A stretch of DNA of 64,000 bases from Exiguobacterium flavidum (GTDB lineage Bacteria; Bacillota; Bacilli; Exiguobacteriales; Exiguobacteriaceae): contig NZ_QPKS01000003.1 in the NCBI RefSeq assembly GCF_003344535.1, forward strand, positions 62,001 to 126,000. Reading direction: 5' to 3'. Under the pieces are notes generated by a model. That model ran no database searches, was not told where the DNA came from, and saw only the letters and a list, made by a program, of their open reading frames with translations. Position 1 is the stretch's first letter. Each line of letters starts with the position of its first letter. Shown here piece after piece: positions 47,680-56,565 of this stretch. Both the position numbers and the translations under genes were made by a program.

Positions 47680-48480
47680 TTACACATAGTCGATGAAATA
47701 CCGGCGGAACCTGACATGGACGGCCGCCCCGACGAACAGGATCAATCCGACGACACTCCAGAAGTAGACGCCGTACCAGACATGTTCCATCAGAAACCCT
47801 GTGCCGATGATGGCCGATCGGTAACCTTCGACGATGTAGACGAGCGGATTGATCATCAACAGCATCCGGAACAGCTCGTGGTCCGGCGGCACCCACATGA
47901 TCGGTGTCAAATACATCAGCATCCGGATGCTCGATGTGACGACGTTCTGGACGTCCCGGATCATCGTCGCAAGCGCAGAAAGCAGCAGGGACAATGCATA
48001 GAGGAAGATGACGCCTGCCGGCACGATATAGAACAGCTGCAGCGTATGCCAGCCCGGCAGATAGCCGAATGCCGCAGCAAGGATGACCGTCAGGAAAATC
48101 ATCGCGACGTGGCGATAGAATTGTGCCAGGATGACGTAAGCCGGTATCGTACTGAGCGGGAAATGCATCTTCGAGACGAGGGCGACCCTGCCGTAGATCG
48201 AACGCGTCCCTCCAGGAATACCGCTGCCGACGAAGAACCAGGCAATCAAGCCGCTGACGAGCCAGAGTACGAACGGGATGCCGTCGACCGGGCTGCCTCC
48301 CCTGATCCCGAACCCGAAAACGACCCAATAGACCGCAATCTGCAGAAGCGGGGTCATGATTTCCCAGAACCACCCGAGATACTGCATGCTGTACTGGCTC
48401 TTCATCTCATAAAGTGAAAGCCGAAAGATCAAATATAGATGATCTTTCAGCTCTTTTAGAACGGTCTGGATGGCGTTCAT
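47680..48480 (-). CDS. ABC-2 polysaccharide export permease, TagG/Wzm type
   Basis: 266 residues with six membrane helices. Typical features are SLYEMKSQYSMQYLGWFWEIMTPLLQIAVYW at the N-terminus, VSGLIAWFFVGSGI, and MINPLVYIVEGYRSAIIG before the last helices. Partner of the ATPase 11 bases downstream. Overlaps wecC by four bases. Confidence 0.93.
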   Translation of the reverse strand: MNAIQTVLKELKDHLYLIFRLSLYEMKSQYSMQYLGWFWEIMTPLLQIAVYWVVFGFGIRGGSPVDGIPFVLWLVSGLIAWFFVGSGIPGGTRSIYGRVALVSKMHFPLSTIPAYVILAQFYRHVAMIFLTVILAAAFGYLPGWHTLQLFYIVPAGVIFLYALSLLLSALATMIRDVQNVVTSSIRMLMYLTPIMWVPPDHELFRMLLMINPLVYIVEGYRSAIIGTGFLMEHVWYGVYFWSVVGLILFVGAAVHVRFRRYFIDYV

Positions 48481-49769
48481 GCCGTATGCACATCCGCTTG
48501 CTCAGGACGGTACGTATGCAGGTTGCCGTAATTGAGTACCGTCACGCCGGCCATAGGGGCTACGATTGCCTTCGTATCGAATAGAAGCGTCTGACGCATC
48601 AGACTTTTCAACCGTACGGCGCTGAACTGCTTGAACTCATCGTGGTCGACGAGGACGAGTGCGAGGTCCGCACCTTGTAATGCGCTCGTCTCGTCAGTCA
48701 GTTCGAAGCGCGGAGAGATCGAACGCTCGACGTGCGGATCACAGACCGAGACGTCGATGCCCGAATCGAGCAACTGATGGATGACCTCGACGGCAGGACT
48801 TTCACGCATGTCGTCGACGTTCCCCTTATAGGTGACACCGAACACGGCGACTTTCGGATTCTTGATGTTCGAAAGGAGGTCTCTCGATCGCTCTGAAACG
48901 AATCGCGGCATCGAGGCGTTCGTCTCGCGGGCGGTCCGGATGATGCGTGCCTGCTCCGGAGCCTTCGCGACGATGAAATACGGATCGACCGCAAGGCAGT
49001 GTCCTCCGACACCCGGTCCCGGATGATGCAAGTTCACCCGTGGATGCATGTTCGCCATCTTGATGACATCGAGGACGTCGATTTCGAGATGATGACAGAT
49101 TTTAGCGAGTTCGTTCGCAAGTGCGATGTTGACATCCCGGAACGTGTTCTCCATCAACTTCGACATCTCGGCCGTCTTCGCGTCCGTCTTGACGACCTCC
49201 CCTTGGACGAATGTCCCGTACACTTTCGCCCCTGCTTCCGCGCATGCCGGCGTGATGCCGCCGACGATCCGGTTATTGTAGATGAGTTCGTGCAGGATTT
49301 GACCAGGCAAGACGCGTTCCGGACAATGAACGAGGAAGAGGTCTCGACCGACCTTGAACCCTGCCGCTTCGATGAGCGGCAAGACGTGATCATCCATCGT
49401 TCGCGGTGCGATCGTCGACTCGACGATCAGGACATTCCCTGCTTCGAGATAAGGCAATGTATTCCGAACGGCAGATAGCACGTATGTGAGGTCGCATGAT
49501 TTCTCAGCGTCGTCCCGGTTCGGCGTCGGGACGGCAATCAAAAACACATCCGACTTTTCGGGAACGAGAGAGGCACGGAACTTTCCATCTGCTACGACAC
49601 GTTTGATCACGTCCTCCAGTCCAGGTTCTTCGATATGGATTTCTCCTGAGTTCAACGTCTCGACGATTGCCGGGTCGATGTCTACACCGACTACATCGAC
49701 GCCGTGGGCAGCGAACATCGCGGATGATGGGAGACCGATATAGCCAAGTCCGATCGTACAAAGTTTCAT
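48477..49769 (-). CDS. wecC: UDP-N-acetyl-D-mannosamine dehydrogenase
   Basis: Oxidises UDP-ManNAc to UDP-ManNAcA with NAD. 430 residues of the UDP-sugar dehydrogenase family: GLGYIGLPSSAMFA (NAD fold), AVPTPN, ESTIAPRTMD, CPERVLPGQ, and the catalytic cysteine in GPGVGGHCLAVDPYF; the C-terminal domain has GVTYKGNVDDMRESPA. ManNAc specificity (not glucose) is inferred from the GPGVGGHCLAVDPYF form and from wecB. First gene of the downstream polysaccharide block. Confidence 0.92.
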   Translation of the reverse strand: MKLCTIGLGYIGLPSSAMFAAHGVDVVGVDIDPAIVETLNSGEIHIEEPGLEDVIKRVVADGKFRASLVPEKSDVFLIAVPTPNRDDAEKSCDLTYVLSAVRNTLPYLEAGNVLIVESTIAPRTMDDHVLPLIEAAGFKVGRDLFLVHCPERVLPGQILHELIYNNRIVGGITPACAEAGAKVYGTFVQGEVVKTDAKTAEMSKLMENTFRDVNIALANELAKICHHLEIDVLDVIKMANMHPRVNLHHPGPGVGGHCLAVDPYFIVAKAPEQARIIRTARETNASMPRFVSERSRDLLSNIKNPKVAVFGVTYKGNVDDMRESPAVEVIHQLLDSGIDVSVCDPHVERSISPRFELTDETSALQGADLALVLVDHDEFKQFSAVRLKSLMRQTLLFDTKAIVAPMAGVTVLNYGNLHTYRPEQADVHTA

Positions 49770-50046
49770 GGTAGATTCCTCCGTCTAGTTGAATGATGGG
49801 TCACGCAAGCTACTGTCCTTTCATGACCTGACGTCTTGAGGTTATCGGGATTCCAATGGAAATCCAAGGGTTCTTACCATCTCTTAAACTACTCTTGACG
49901 TTACTTACAAACGGGACGATTTTTATAAATAACGTAAAGTTTCTGCGAAAAACCTGAACAATCCAGATGAAATATCCGCGCCTGAACTTATATGAAGTTG
50001 TATATACATGGAATTCCCTTTGTTTGACGAATAAGAAACCATATTT
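49770..50046. other. Intergenic leader of the wecC operon
   Basis: AT-rich stretch between the last GT gene and wecC. It holds the near-palindromic element at 49898-49935. No gene and no strong terminator seen, so read-through from the GT block remains possible; I found no convincing -35/-10 pair. Confidence 0.5.
49898..49935. promoter_or_regulatory. Near-palindromic element, copy A
   Basis: ACGTTA (49898-49903), 26 bases, TAACGT (49930-49935). The stretch ending TAAATAACGTAAAG aligns, on the opposite strand, with copy B at 56215-56255, sharing GTTA, AAACGG, ATTTTTA and AACGT-AAG blocks in order. It lies 129-166 bases upstream of wecC. Confidence 0.55.
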
Positions 50047-51303
50047 TCAATTTCCTCTTCCTTTTTCGACAGCCGACGCGTAACACGCAAGCAGGTACTT
50101 CTTCTCGGCGTCCCAGTGATAGACATCGCGCGCCTTGAGCGCATTCTGCTTCATCGTCAACCGCAGCCTTTCGTCCTTGACGATTTCGTTCACCGCATCA
50201 GCGATCGCTTTCGGATTTTCGGCATCGACGACGATTCCGGTCCCCTCCTTTTCAACGACTCGACGGATTTCAGGCAAGTCAGCCGCAACGACAGGCACGC
50301 CGGCAGCCATGTATTCGAACAGCTTGTTCGAGGAGGCCGAATAATGATTGAAGCAGATGTTCTGCAGGACTTGAAAGCCGACAGTGGCTGCAGCCGTGTA
50401 GCCCGGCAGGTCGGCGAGCGGCACCTTATCGATGAAATGGATTCTTCCCGTCCCTTGCTCTTTCGCCATGCGTATGAGCTTCTGCTTGATCTTTCCGTCC
50501 CCGATGAAGACAAGCGTCCCTTTCTCGATGAACGGCATCGCCTCGATCAGCTTCTCGAGCCCTCTGCCTTCCTGGATGCCGCCTTGATAAAGCAAAATCG
50601 CCTCATCTGCAGGAAGCCCGAGTTCAAGCCTGAGCGGACGTGCGACAGGTACTTCTGCCTGATAGAAGGGGTAATTGTGCAACACTCGAGGCAAAACACC
50701 ATAGCGATGCTCATGGTAGGCTGCCCGCGTATCGTTTTCGACCATCGTCTCCGTCACATGACGAAGGAGCAGACGCTCGAGAATGCCTTGCGCTGGCCCG
50801 TAACCTGTCCGGTCCGTCTGTACTTCATGCGAATCATAGATGACCGGTTTCCCACTGCTTGCGATGACGGCCTGAGGCAGCGTATTGAGGTCGTTCGCAT
50901 GGTAGATGTCGTATTCCTTCTTCATCGCCTGTCGCGTCATCCGGATGATTCCAAAGCTGTTGTAGAGGGCATACCTGACGAACCGGCTCTTCATCGAGAC
51001 AGCTGTCCCGACCCCGAGGATGAGGAGCGGAGGGAAAGGGAGCAAGACGGCAAGTCCGAGCGTGGCTAAGAGAATTCGTTTTCGCCTGCTAAACTTCTTC
51101 AGGAATGCCGAGCCGATCGGAGCACGATTGATCCTGACAACTTTGAAACCTGCTTCGTTCCACTCTTGTTTCGGCAATTTCCCATCTGTCAGACAGAACA
51201 ATTCCACTTCATACCCCGCCTCGACGAGCGCCGTACATTCCCTTAACACCCGCGCGTCGTTCGTGAACGTGTTCCAGACGAACATCGCTACTTGCTTCTT
51301 CAT
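50047..51303 (-). CDS. Glycosyltransferase family 4
   Basis: 418 residues, GT-B fold: an N-terminal acceptor half with FVWNTFTNDARVLRE and a hydrophobic patch (about 78-100, LLATLGLAVLLPFPPLLILG) that may sit in the membrane, and a C-terminal nucleotide-sugar half with LYQGGIQEGRGLEKLIEAM, FIGDG and a Glu-rich donor site SASNKLFEYMAAGVPVVAADLPE. Donor and acceptor unknown. Overlaps the upstream GT4 gene (ATGA), with GGGAGG before its ATG. Confidence 0.9.
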   Translation of the reverse strand: MKKQVAMFVWNTFTNDARVLRECTALVEAGYEVELFCLTDGKLPKQEWNEAGFKVVRINRAPIGSAFLKKFSRRKRILLATLGLAVLLPFPPLLILGVGTAVSMKSRFVRYALYNSFGIIRMTRQAMKKEYDIYHANDLNTLPQAVIASSGKPVIYDSHEVQTDRTGYGPAQGILERLLLRHVTETMVENDTRAAYHEHRYGVLPRVLHNYPFYQAEVPVARPLRLELGLPADEAILLYQGGIQEGRGLEKLIEAMPFIEKGTLVFIGDGKIKQKLIRMAKEQGTGRIHFIDKVPLADLPGYTAAATVGFQVLQNICFNHYSASSNKLFEYMAAGVPVVAADLPEIRRVVEKEGTGIVVDAENPKAIADAVNEIVKDERLRLTMKQNALKARDVYHWDAEKKYLLACYASAVEKGRGN

Positions 51304-52508
51304 GCACGCACCTCCCGTCTGACCGAGGAAAGTGCCGTGAACAGCTTCTCCTCGTTCTGTTCCCAATCGAAATGTTCCGTCACATACTTCACGCCTGCCT
51401 CACCCATCCGTTTACGCCGTTCAGGGTCTTGCGCAAGTTCCCTGATATAGCGGGCAATCTGCTCCGCATCACGATCCCGCGACACGACACCCGCTCCCGA
51501 CTCCTCGATCACATGCGCCGCATGGCCAGACACTGAACCGACAAGTGCGCATCCCATCGCCATGTAATCGATCAGCTTTCCTGGCGTGACCGTGTCGAAC
51601 GCAGTGCTCGGCACGAGGGTCGCGAAGGCGATGTCGCTCGCCGCGAGCTCCTTGAGCGCATCCCAACGAGGCATGGCCTCGAGGAACTGGACGTTCTTCA
51701 GTCCGCGTTCAGCGATCATCTTCTCGAATTGCTGCTTATGATAGCCATATCCGACGACGCGGAATTCGATTCCCTCCTCGCCGACGAATTGCTTCGCGAC
51801 ATCGAGCAGCAGGAACAGATCTTGTGCGAGCCCGATGTTTCCCGTATAGATGACGCGGACCCGGTCCGATTTCTTTCTCCTCTTGATCAACCATTCGTTC
51901 TCCTCGATCGAATTCGGAACGTAATGGATCTTCTCAGGCGATACGCCGCTCTTCTCGATGTAGCCGGCGAACCCTTCGCTGTTGATGATGATTTGGTCCG
52001 CCTCACGGTAGAGCAGGCGTTCGAGGAAATAGAGCGGTGTCAGCAGGAAACGTGATTTCGTGATGCCTACACCGATCAGCGATTCCGGCCAAAGGTCACG
52101 TACGTCAAGGACGAGTGGGGCCTTCTTGATCCGCTTCGCGATGACTCCGACGAAGCCCATGAATATGGAGGGGGTCGTTGCATAGATGCAGTCGTACGAC
52201 CTGTCATCGTTTCGCACTTCCTTGACGGCGAGCAGGAATTGATCGATGAACACGCGAAGCCTTCTCCATAAGTTCGCAGTCGAATTGCGGCGACGCGGCC
52301 GGATTCGCGTGATCCGTGATTCGTCGAGCGAGGGTTCATCCCAGAATATCGAGTCCGTGTAGATTTCTGCATTCGGATAGATCGGCTCGGACGTCAGGAC
52401 ATGGACGCTGTTGCCTCTGCGTTCGAGGCGTTTGAACACGTTCTTCATCCGATTCGCCGCACTGCCGATTTCCGGATAGAAGTTTTGTGAGACGAGCAGG
52501 ATGTTCAT
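51300..52508 (-). CDS. Glycosyltransferase family 4 (WbuB-like)
   Basis: 402 residues: NILLVSQNFYPEIGSAANRMKNVFKRLERRG at the N-terminus, LVLDVRDLWPESL in the middle, VIYTGNIGLAQDLFLLLDVAKQF and TPGKLIDYMAMGCALVGSVSG at the donor site. Such proteins often add FucNAc or similar sugars in O-antigen clusters. The ATG at 52508 overlaps the methyltransferase stop; 105 bases of open frame upstream belong to that gene. Confidence 0.9.
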   Translation of the reverse strand: MNILLVSQNFYPEIGSAANRMKNVFKRLERRGNSVHVLTSEPIYPNAEIYTDSIFWDEPSLDESRITRIRPRRRNSTANLWRRLRVFIDQFLLAVKEVRNDDRSYDCIYATTPSIFMGFVGVIAKRIKKAPLVLDVRDLWPESLIGVGITKSRFLLTPLYFLERLLYREADQIIINSEGFAGYIEKSGVSPEKIHYVPNSIEENEWLIKRRKKSDRVRVIYTGNIGLAQDLFLLLDVAKQFVGEEGIEFRVVGYGYHKQQFEKMIAERGLKNVQFLEAMPRWDALKELAASDIAFATLVPSTAFDTVTPGKLIDYMAMGCALVGSVSGHAAHVIEESGAGVVSRDRDAEQIARYIRELAQDPERRKRMGEAGVKYVTEHFDWEQNEEKLFTALSSVRREVRA

Positions 52509-53515
52509 CCCTTCTTCCGATCGCGTCTGAAACCTGTCCGCCTGATTTTCCAGTACGCCTTCGCGAGTTTCCCCAGTTTCGAATTCGCCAGCGCTTGATA
52601 CCTCGTTTTCCATCGTTCAGTCGCCTCCATCAGTCCTTGGTTGAGCGTCAACGCTGACTCGTACCGCTCAAGAAGTTCTTTGTACTGCTCTGTCAGCTGG
52701 ATGTTCCGTTCTTCCCGGATCTTCAGGTCATGTTCGAGCGATTCAATCAGATCAGTCTTCCGCTTCGAATCCACATGCACTCTCTTCGCCTCTTCTTCAT
52801 GGCTGCTCATCTTCTTCACTTCAGTCTTAAGGGAGATGATCTCCTCCAGATATCGCCGCTCTGTCGCCTCGAACGCATCCTCGAGCCAGGCGATTTCTTC
52901 TTCCGTCATCTGACGCGGGAGCATCTTTTCCTCGAATGTCTCGAGCGCGATCCCGAGCCATTTATCTATCCGTTCCACTTTCTGGATTTCACCGTATGGC
53001 GTCAACTGCTCGATCAGTTCGCGCAAATAGTAGGTCCGCTTGTGATCCTGGTAATCGTTCACGCCGAACGGGACGGTGACGATCATCCGTCCCCCTGCCT
53101 TCGTTAGCGAATGCGCCCGTTCGATGAATCGCTCCGGCTCTCCGATATGCTCGAGGACCTCCGTCATGAGGACGGAGTCGAAGCGCTGCCCGATTTCATA
53201 TGTCATGAAGTTCGCTTCGACGAACGCGACGAGCTCGCGGACGGACTCCGCCTCGTGACCGAGTGTCTGATTCGCTTCTTCGATCGCTTCGGGCGAGATA
53301 TCGAGTCCGAGCACCTCCTTACCTTCCCTGCCGAGCAGGATCGGTATGATTCCGCCCGAACAGCCTATATCGAGTATCTGTCGTCCCTTCGCCTCACGGA
53401 TGATCCAGTGCACGCGGGACCTGACCTTCTTCCCGAACGCGGCACCGAGCTCATTGTAATAGGCTGCACGTATCTGATCACGCGGCCGCTTCATGCCCGT
53501 CTTCCCTTCACTCAT
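52505..53515 (-). CDS. SAM-dependent methyltransferase with C-terminal coiled coil
   Basis: 336 residues: a class I methyltransferase (about 1-200) with ILDIGCSGGIIPILL (motif I, 47-61), LDISPEAIEEA and TEVLEHIGEPERF, followed by a long heptad-rich helix (about 204-308, EEEIAWLEDAFEATERR and onward) and a basic, aromatic tail (LAKAYWKIRRTGFRRDRKKG). The order methyltransferase, coiled coil, basic membrane-binding tail is that of WbdD chain terminators in ABC-exported O-antigens, though WbdD also has a kinase that is missing here. Overlaps both neighbouring GT genes. Confidence 0.85.
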   Translation of the reverse strand: MSEGKTGMKRPRDQIRAAYYNELGAAFGKKVRSRVHWIIREAKGRQILDIGCSGGIIPILLGREGKEVLGLDISPEAIEEANQTLGHEAESVRELVAFVEANFMTYEIGQRFDSVLMTEVLEHIGEPERFIERAHSLTKAGGRMIVTVPFGVNDYQDHKRTYYLRELIEQLTPYGEIQKVERIDKWLGIALETFEEKMLPRQMTEEEIAWLEDAFEATERRYLEEIISLKTEVKKMSSHEEEAKRVHVDSKRKTDLIESLEHDLKIREERNIQLTEQYKELLERYESALTLNQGLMEATERWKTRYQALANSKLGKLAKAYWKIRRTGFRRDRKKG

Positions 53516-56139
53516 CGCTTATCAGCCTCCATCACCATTTTTTCGATCGCACGGAAGTTACCGCTCTCGGCATAATCCCTGAATCGCTTCACCTTCGGCC
53601 GGCTCAACTTGATCGGTTCATAGAAACCGATGATCGACCGGAGCAATCCGACGTTCTCTTCGAGATCCTCCTTCTGGCTGTTCTCGAGCTTCACCAAATA
53701 CCAGTGCTCGAAAAAATGTTCGAACCGCTGTGTCTTATAGGCATCGAGCACGCCCGCCTTCGCGAACTTCTCCGCTCTCGCCTTCTCCCTGACGACACTG
53801 CGTTCAAAAAAGCGCGGGGTCACGGAATTTACCGTCGATCCTGCGACGGCTGCATAATAATAGTGGATGACCTTGTTGATCAACAGGACTCGTTTCGCGG
53901 CAAGCATCATCTCCTGGAAGAACAGGGAATCCTGACCGACTGCTCCGACGACCATCTCGAGTTTATGCTCGAGCAGGAACTCCCGGCGTGCTACGAGTGC
54001 CTGGATGCTTTGGACCGCGAAGTGGTGCTCGAGCAGGAAACGTTTCGGATCGTCAAGGACGACCCGCTTCGCAGCGCGAACGGTCGGCAGTGCGATGATA
54101 CTCGTCTTTTCCGCAAGCTTCTTCATGTGTCCAGCCGCGAAGTCGAGTTGCGCATCTTCCTTCATCTCTCGTAAAAGCAGGGCATAGCGATCGTTGAGCA
54201 CCTCATTGTCGGGATCGAGATAGGTCACGAACGGCGCCGTCGCAAGCTCGAGCCCTTTGTTGCGCGGACGCGACGCACTGCCGCTCCCTCCGGTCTCGAA
54301 GAAGAACGTGCGGACATTCGGCTCCCGTCGAGCCAAGCGGCGGATTGCCATGAGCGTCTCGGCTTCCGTCGAGCCATCATCGACGAGAATGATTTCCGAA
54401 CTTTCGAACCCATCCATCCGTTTCAAGCTGGCAAAACATTTGTATGTCAAATACGCACCGTTGTTGTAGATCGGCACGATGACGGACAACTCTTTTTTCG
54501 CCGGGTCTGCTTCCGATCTCGTCTCGTTCCATTCGAGATGATCGATCGTCAGGACGACCCCATTGAATTCGCCTGCCAGGAAATCCTCATAGGGGACAGA
54601 CTCTCGCCAGACCGCAGCCCCATCCCTTTTTACGGTGGACACCGAGATCCGGTAGGAGTCCTCGCCCGGACCGGCCTTTCGGACGACGTCAGCTTCGCTG
54701 TATTTGAAGCCCGAAACGAGGTCTTCCAGATAATATTCACCGTATGTCGCGTTCGTCATGTACGCGACGATATCGGCAGAATCATAGAGTTCAGGTGTCA
54801 AACCAGATACGGCGATGACCTGATCCGGGCGCAAGGTTTGCTCCCCGACCATCTCTGACATCTCCTCATCTTCGATGACGACGAGCAGCCGCCGTTTCTC
54901 CTTCGCCGAGTCTCCGCTCACCATTCGGACGAGTTGATCGATTCGATGATAGACGGTGTGCCCCCCCATCACTTGCCGTATTCCTTCGGCCCTCAGTCTC
55001 TCGATGTCCTCCGGTGTCGTCCGTTCGAGAATCGACCCGATTTCCGTTTGATCATGCACGGTGAATACGTTCGGGAACAAATTGTTCACCGCGATGCTGT
55101 AATTCGAGATGATCAGGTTGCCGAGCGCCTGCGACTCGAAGATACGCCGGGCGCACATCGTCGGACTGTATTTGATGCTGTTCAGGTTCAAGACCCAGTC
55201 ATAGCACTTGCTGACCTGCTGCAGGGCATCGTATTGAATGGCTGGCGCCACGTGTTGCACGTAAGCGGCCGGGAAGTGATAGTCCGGCAGATCGAGATGA
55301 TAATTCCGGTCCACGATGTCAAGGCCATGATTCGAGCCAAGTACGCCGTCGAACAGAATCGTCGTATCCTTGACCCGCTCCGGATACTTCGCCATCCAGC
55401 TCCCGGCAAACAGGACGCGTCTTTCCATGCTCCGCGTCGCACCAATCGGATTGTGGATCAACGGGTTGACGCCGAACGACATCGCTTCGATGTTCCGATG
55501 CCCGCAAGTCTCACGGTAGACCGGAATCATCGCTTCATCGGACGTGAAGATGAAATCAGCCGCCTTTGCGACGTCGATGAAACGTTCGAAGTTACTCGGA
55601 TCTTCCGTCGACTGGAAGACGACAGGAACCCCCGCCTGTTTCGCACGCCCCATCATGTCAAGCAGCTTTCGCCGTTTCTTCGATTCCGGTGACGCGATCC
55701 CTCTCCAGTCGTCTCCTTTAAGGCCCTTCCATGATGTCACGACGAGCAACAGGTCGAGATGCCTCGCGAATACCTCCTCCTCGTTCTCCGGATTCAAGTA
55801 ATGCAGATTCCACGCGTCCTCATAGTAGGCATACATGAACTCTGAACAGACGATCGCCACGTCAAGCTGGCGCTTCTTGAAATATCGTGTCCCGCTTCGC
55901 AGCGGAATGCCTGCGTAGGCAACGTGATCCAAGTAATGCCGGTTGCTGTTCGCCTGGTATGTTTTCGTATCTGCTCCCCTTTTCGTCGCCAATTGTTTCG
56001 GCAAGGTCAGCACAGGTAGTGCGCGCAACGACTCGTAGGAGTCTTTATTCGCAGCTTCTTCCCGTTCGATGCGACGCCGTTCTTCACGCACCCAAGCCAG
56101 ATGTCTATCTAGTTGCCGTTCCAAACGCTGATTCGTCAT
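53512..56139 (-). CDS. Two-domain glycosyltransferase: CgeB-like GT-B plus GT2
   Basis: 875 residues. After a charged N-terminal helix comes a CgeB-like GT-B domain (about 85-400) with DVAIVCSEFMYAYYEDAWNL, FTSDEAMIPVYRE, VLFAGSWMAKYPERV and SPTMCARRIFESQALGN; a linker domain follows (about 415-550); then a GT2 domain (about 555-760) with LSVIVPIYNNGAYL, ILVDDGSTE and a DPDNE metal site. It probably adds two different linkages. First gene of the upstream polysaccharide block, with an AAGGGATG site upstream. Confidence 0.85.
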   Translation of the reverse strand: MTNQRLERQLDRHLAWVREERRRIEREEAANKDSYESLRALPVLTLPKQLATKRGADTKTYQANSNRHYLDHVAYAGIPLRSGTRYFKKRQLDVAIVCSEFMYAYYEDAWNLHYLNPENEEEVFARHLDLLLVVTSWKGLKGDDWRGIASPESKKRRKLLDMMGRAKQAGVPVVFQSTEDPSNFERFIDVAKAADFIFTSDEAMIPVYRETCGHRNIEAMSFGVNPLIHNPIGATRSMERRVLFAGSWMAKYPERVKDTTILFDGVLGSNHGLDIVDRNYHLDLPDYHFPAAYVQHVAPAIQYDALQQVSKCYDWVLNLNSIKYSPTMCARRIFESQALGNLIISNYSIAVNNLFPNVFTVHDQTEIGSILERTTPEDIERLRAEGIRQVMGGHTVYHRIDQLVRMVSGDSAKEKRRLLVVIEDEEMSEMVGEQTLRPDQVIAVSGLTPELYDSADIVAYMTNATYGEYYLEDLVSGFKYSEADVVRKAGPGEDSYRISVSTVKRDGAAVWRESVPYEDFLAGEFNGVVLTIDHLEWNETRSEADPAKKELSVIVPIYNNGAYLTYKCFASLKRMDGFESSEIILVDDGSTEAETLMAIRRLARREPNVRTFFFETGGSGSASRPRNKGLELATAPFVTYLDPDNEVLNDRYALLLREMKEDAQLDFAAGHMKKLAEKTSIIALPTVRAAKRVVLDDPKRFLLEHHFAVQSIQALVARREFLLEHKLEMVVGAVGQDSLFFQEMMLAAKRVLLINKVIHYYYAAVAGSTVNSVTPRFFERSVVREKARAEKFAKAGVLDAYKTQRFEHFFEHWYLVKLENSQKEDLEENVGLLRSIIGFYEPIKLSRPKVKRFRDYAESGNFRAIEKMVMEADKR

Positions 56140-56214
56140 AGCTGGTACATCCCTTCCTCTTTCTTATCTCCACCCAAGTCTAGTCGCGGATGTTGAAGGT
56201 GAAATGAACAATTC

Positions 56215-56255
56215 TTAACGTTTAAGTAAAAATACGTATCCGTTTTTTACGTTAA
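56215..56255. promoter_or_regulatory. Near-palindromic element, copy B
   Basis: TTAACGT (56215-56221), 27 bases, ACGTTAA (56249-56255): 7-bp arms. It resembles copy A near wecC in inverted orientation and lies 76-116 bases upstream of the two-domain glycosyltransferase. Confidence 0.55.
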
Positions 56256-56327
56256 CGAATCACAAAATATAAATTGATGTCTTAATATAACTCTCATTCC
56301 CAAATAACCCCTCTCGCTAACAGCAAT

Positions 56328-56352
56328 GTTTCCTTAACGGCAGGACGGGAAT
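56328..56352 (+). promoter_or_regulatory. Candidate SigB promoter of the 51-residue protein
   Basis: GTTTCC (56328-56333), 13 bases, GGGAAT (56347-56352). The general-stress sigma consensus is GTTTAA-12 to 15-GGGTAT/GGGAAT. Assignment is by consensus only. Confidence 0.6.
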
Positions 56353-56406
56353 AATGATATATCGATAGTAGGAACAACGAAGAAAACATGGAAGGCAGTG
56401 ATCATA

Positions 56407-56562
56407 TTGGATAAGGAGCGAGACGATCAACGCAAACAGGAACAGGAACAGCAACAGGACAGTCCGGGCCTTCACCCCGACCCTGAACCTTCAGAGACGT
56501 CGAATCCGGCAGGAAAACCGGCCGAGACCCAGCACCCGGACCCTAACCCCGGTGAATCATGA
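56407..56562 (+). CDS. Small Gln/Pro-rich hydrophilic protein
   Basis: 51 residues, TTG start. The N-terminal half is charged and Gln-rich (KERDDQRKQEQEQQQD); the C-terminal half carries two similar blocks, HPDPEP and HPDPNP, separated by a Ser/Thr/Pro stretch. No hydrophobic residues to speak of, so it is probably disordered. The site AAGGCAGTGATC, close to the full complement of the 16S 3' end, places TTG at ideal spacing; a GTG nine bases earlier is too close. A SigB-like promoter upstream and a terminator downstream support a real gene. I recognise no family. Confidence 0.6.
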   Translation: MDKERDDQRKQEQEQQQDSPGLHPDPEPSETSNPAGKPAETQHPDPNPGES

Positions 56563-56565
56563 CAA

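Noticed and set aside
47669-48373. Upstream extension of the TagH-like ATPase frame to 518 codons
   Set aside because: The extra 235 codons lie in another frame over the permease gene and look like a shadow (His/Arg/Pro rich); the ATG at 47668 has a clear ribosome site.
53396-56139. Possibility that the surface polysaccharide region is a recently acquired island with mobile elements
   Set aside because: No transposase, integrase, direct repeats or tRNA at the edges, and base composition of the genes looks like the rest of the window.
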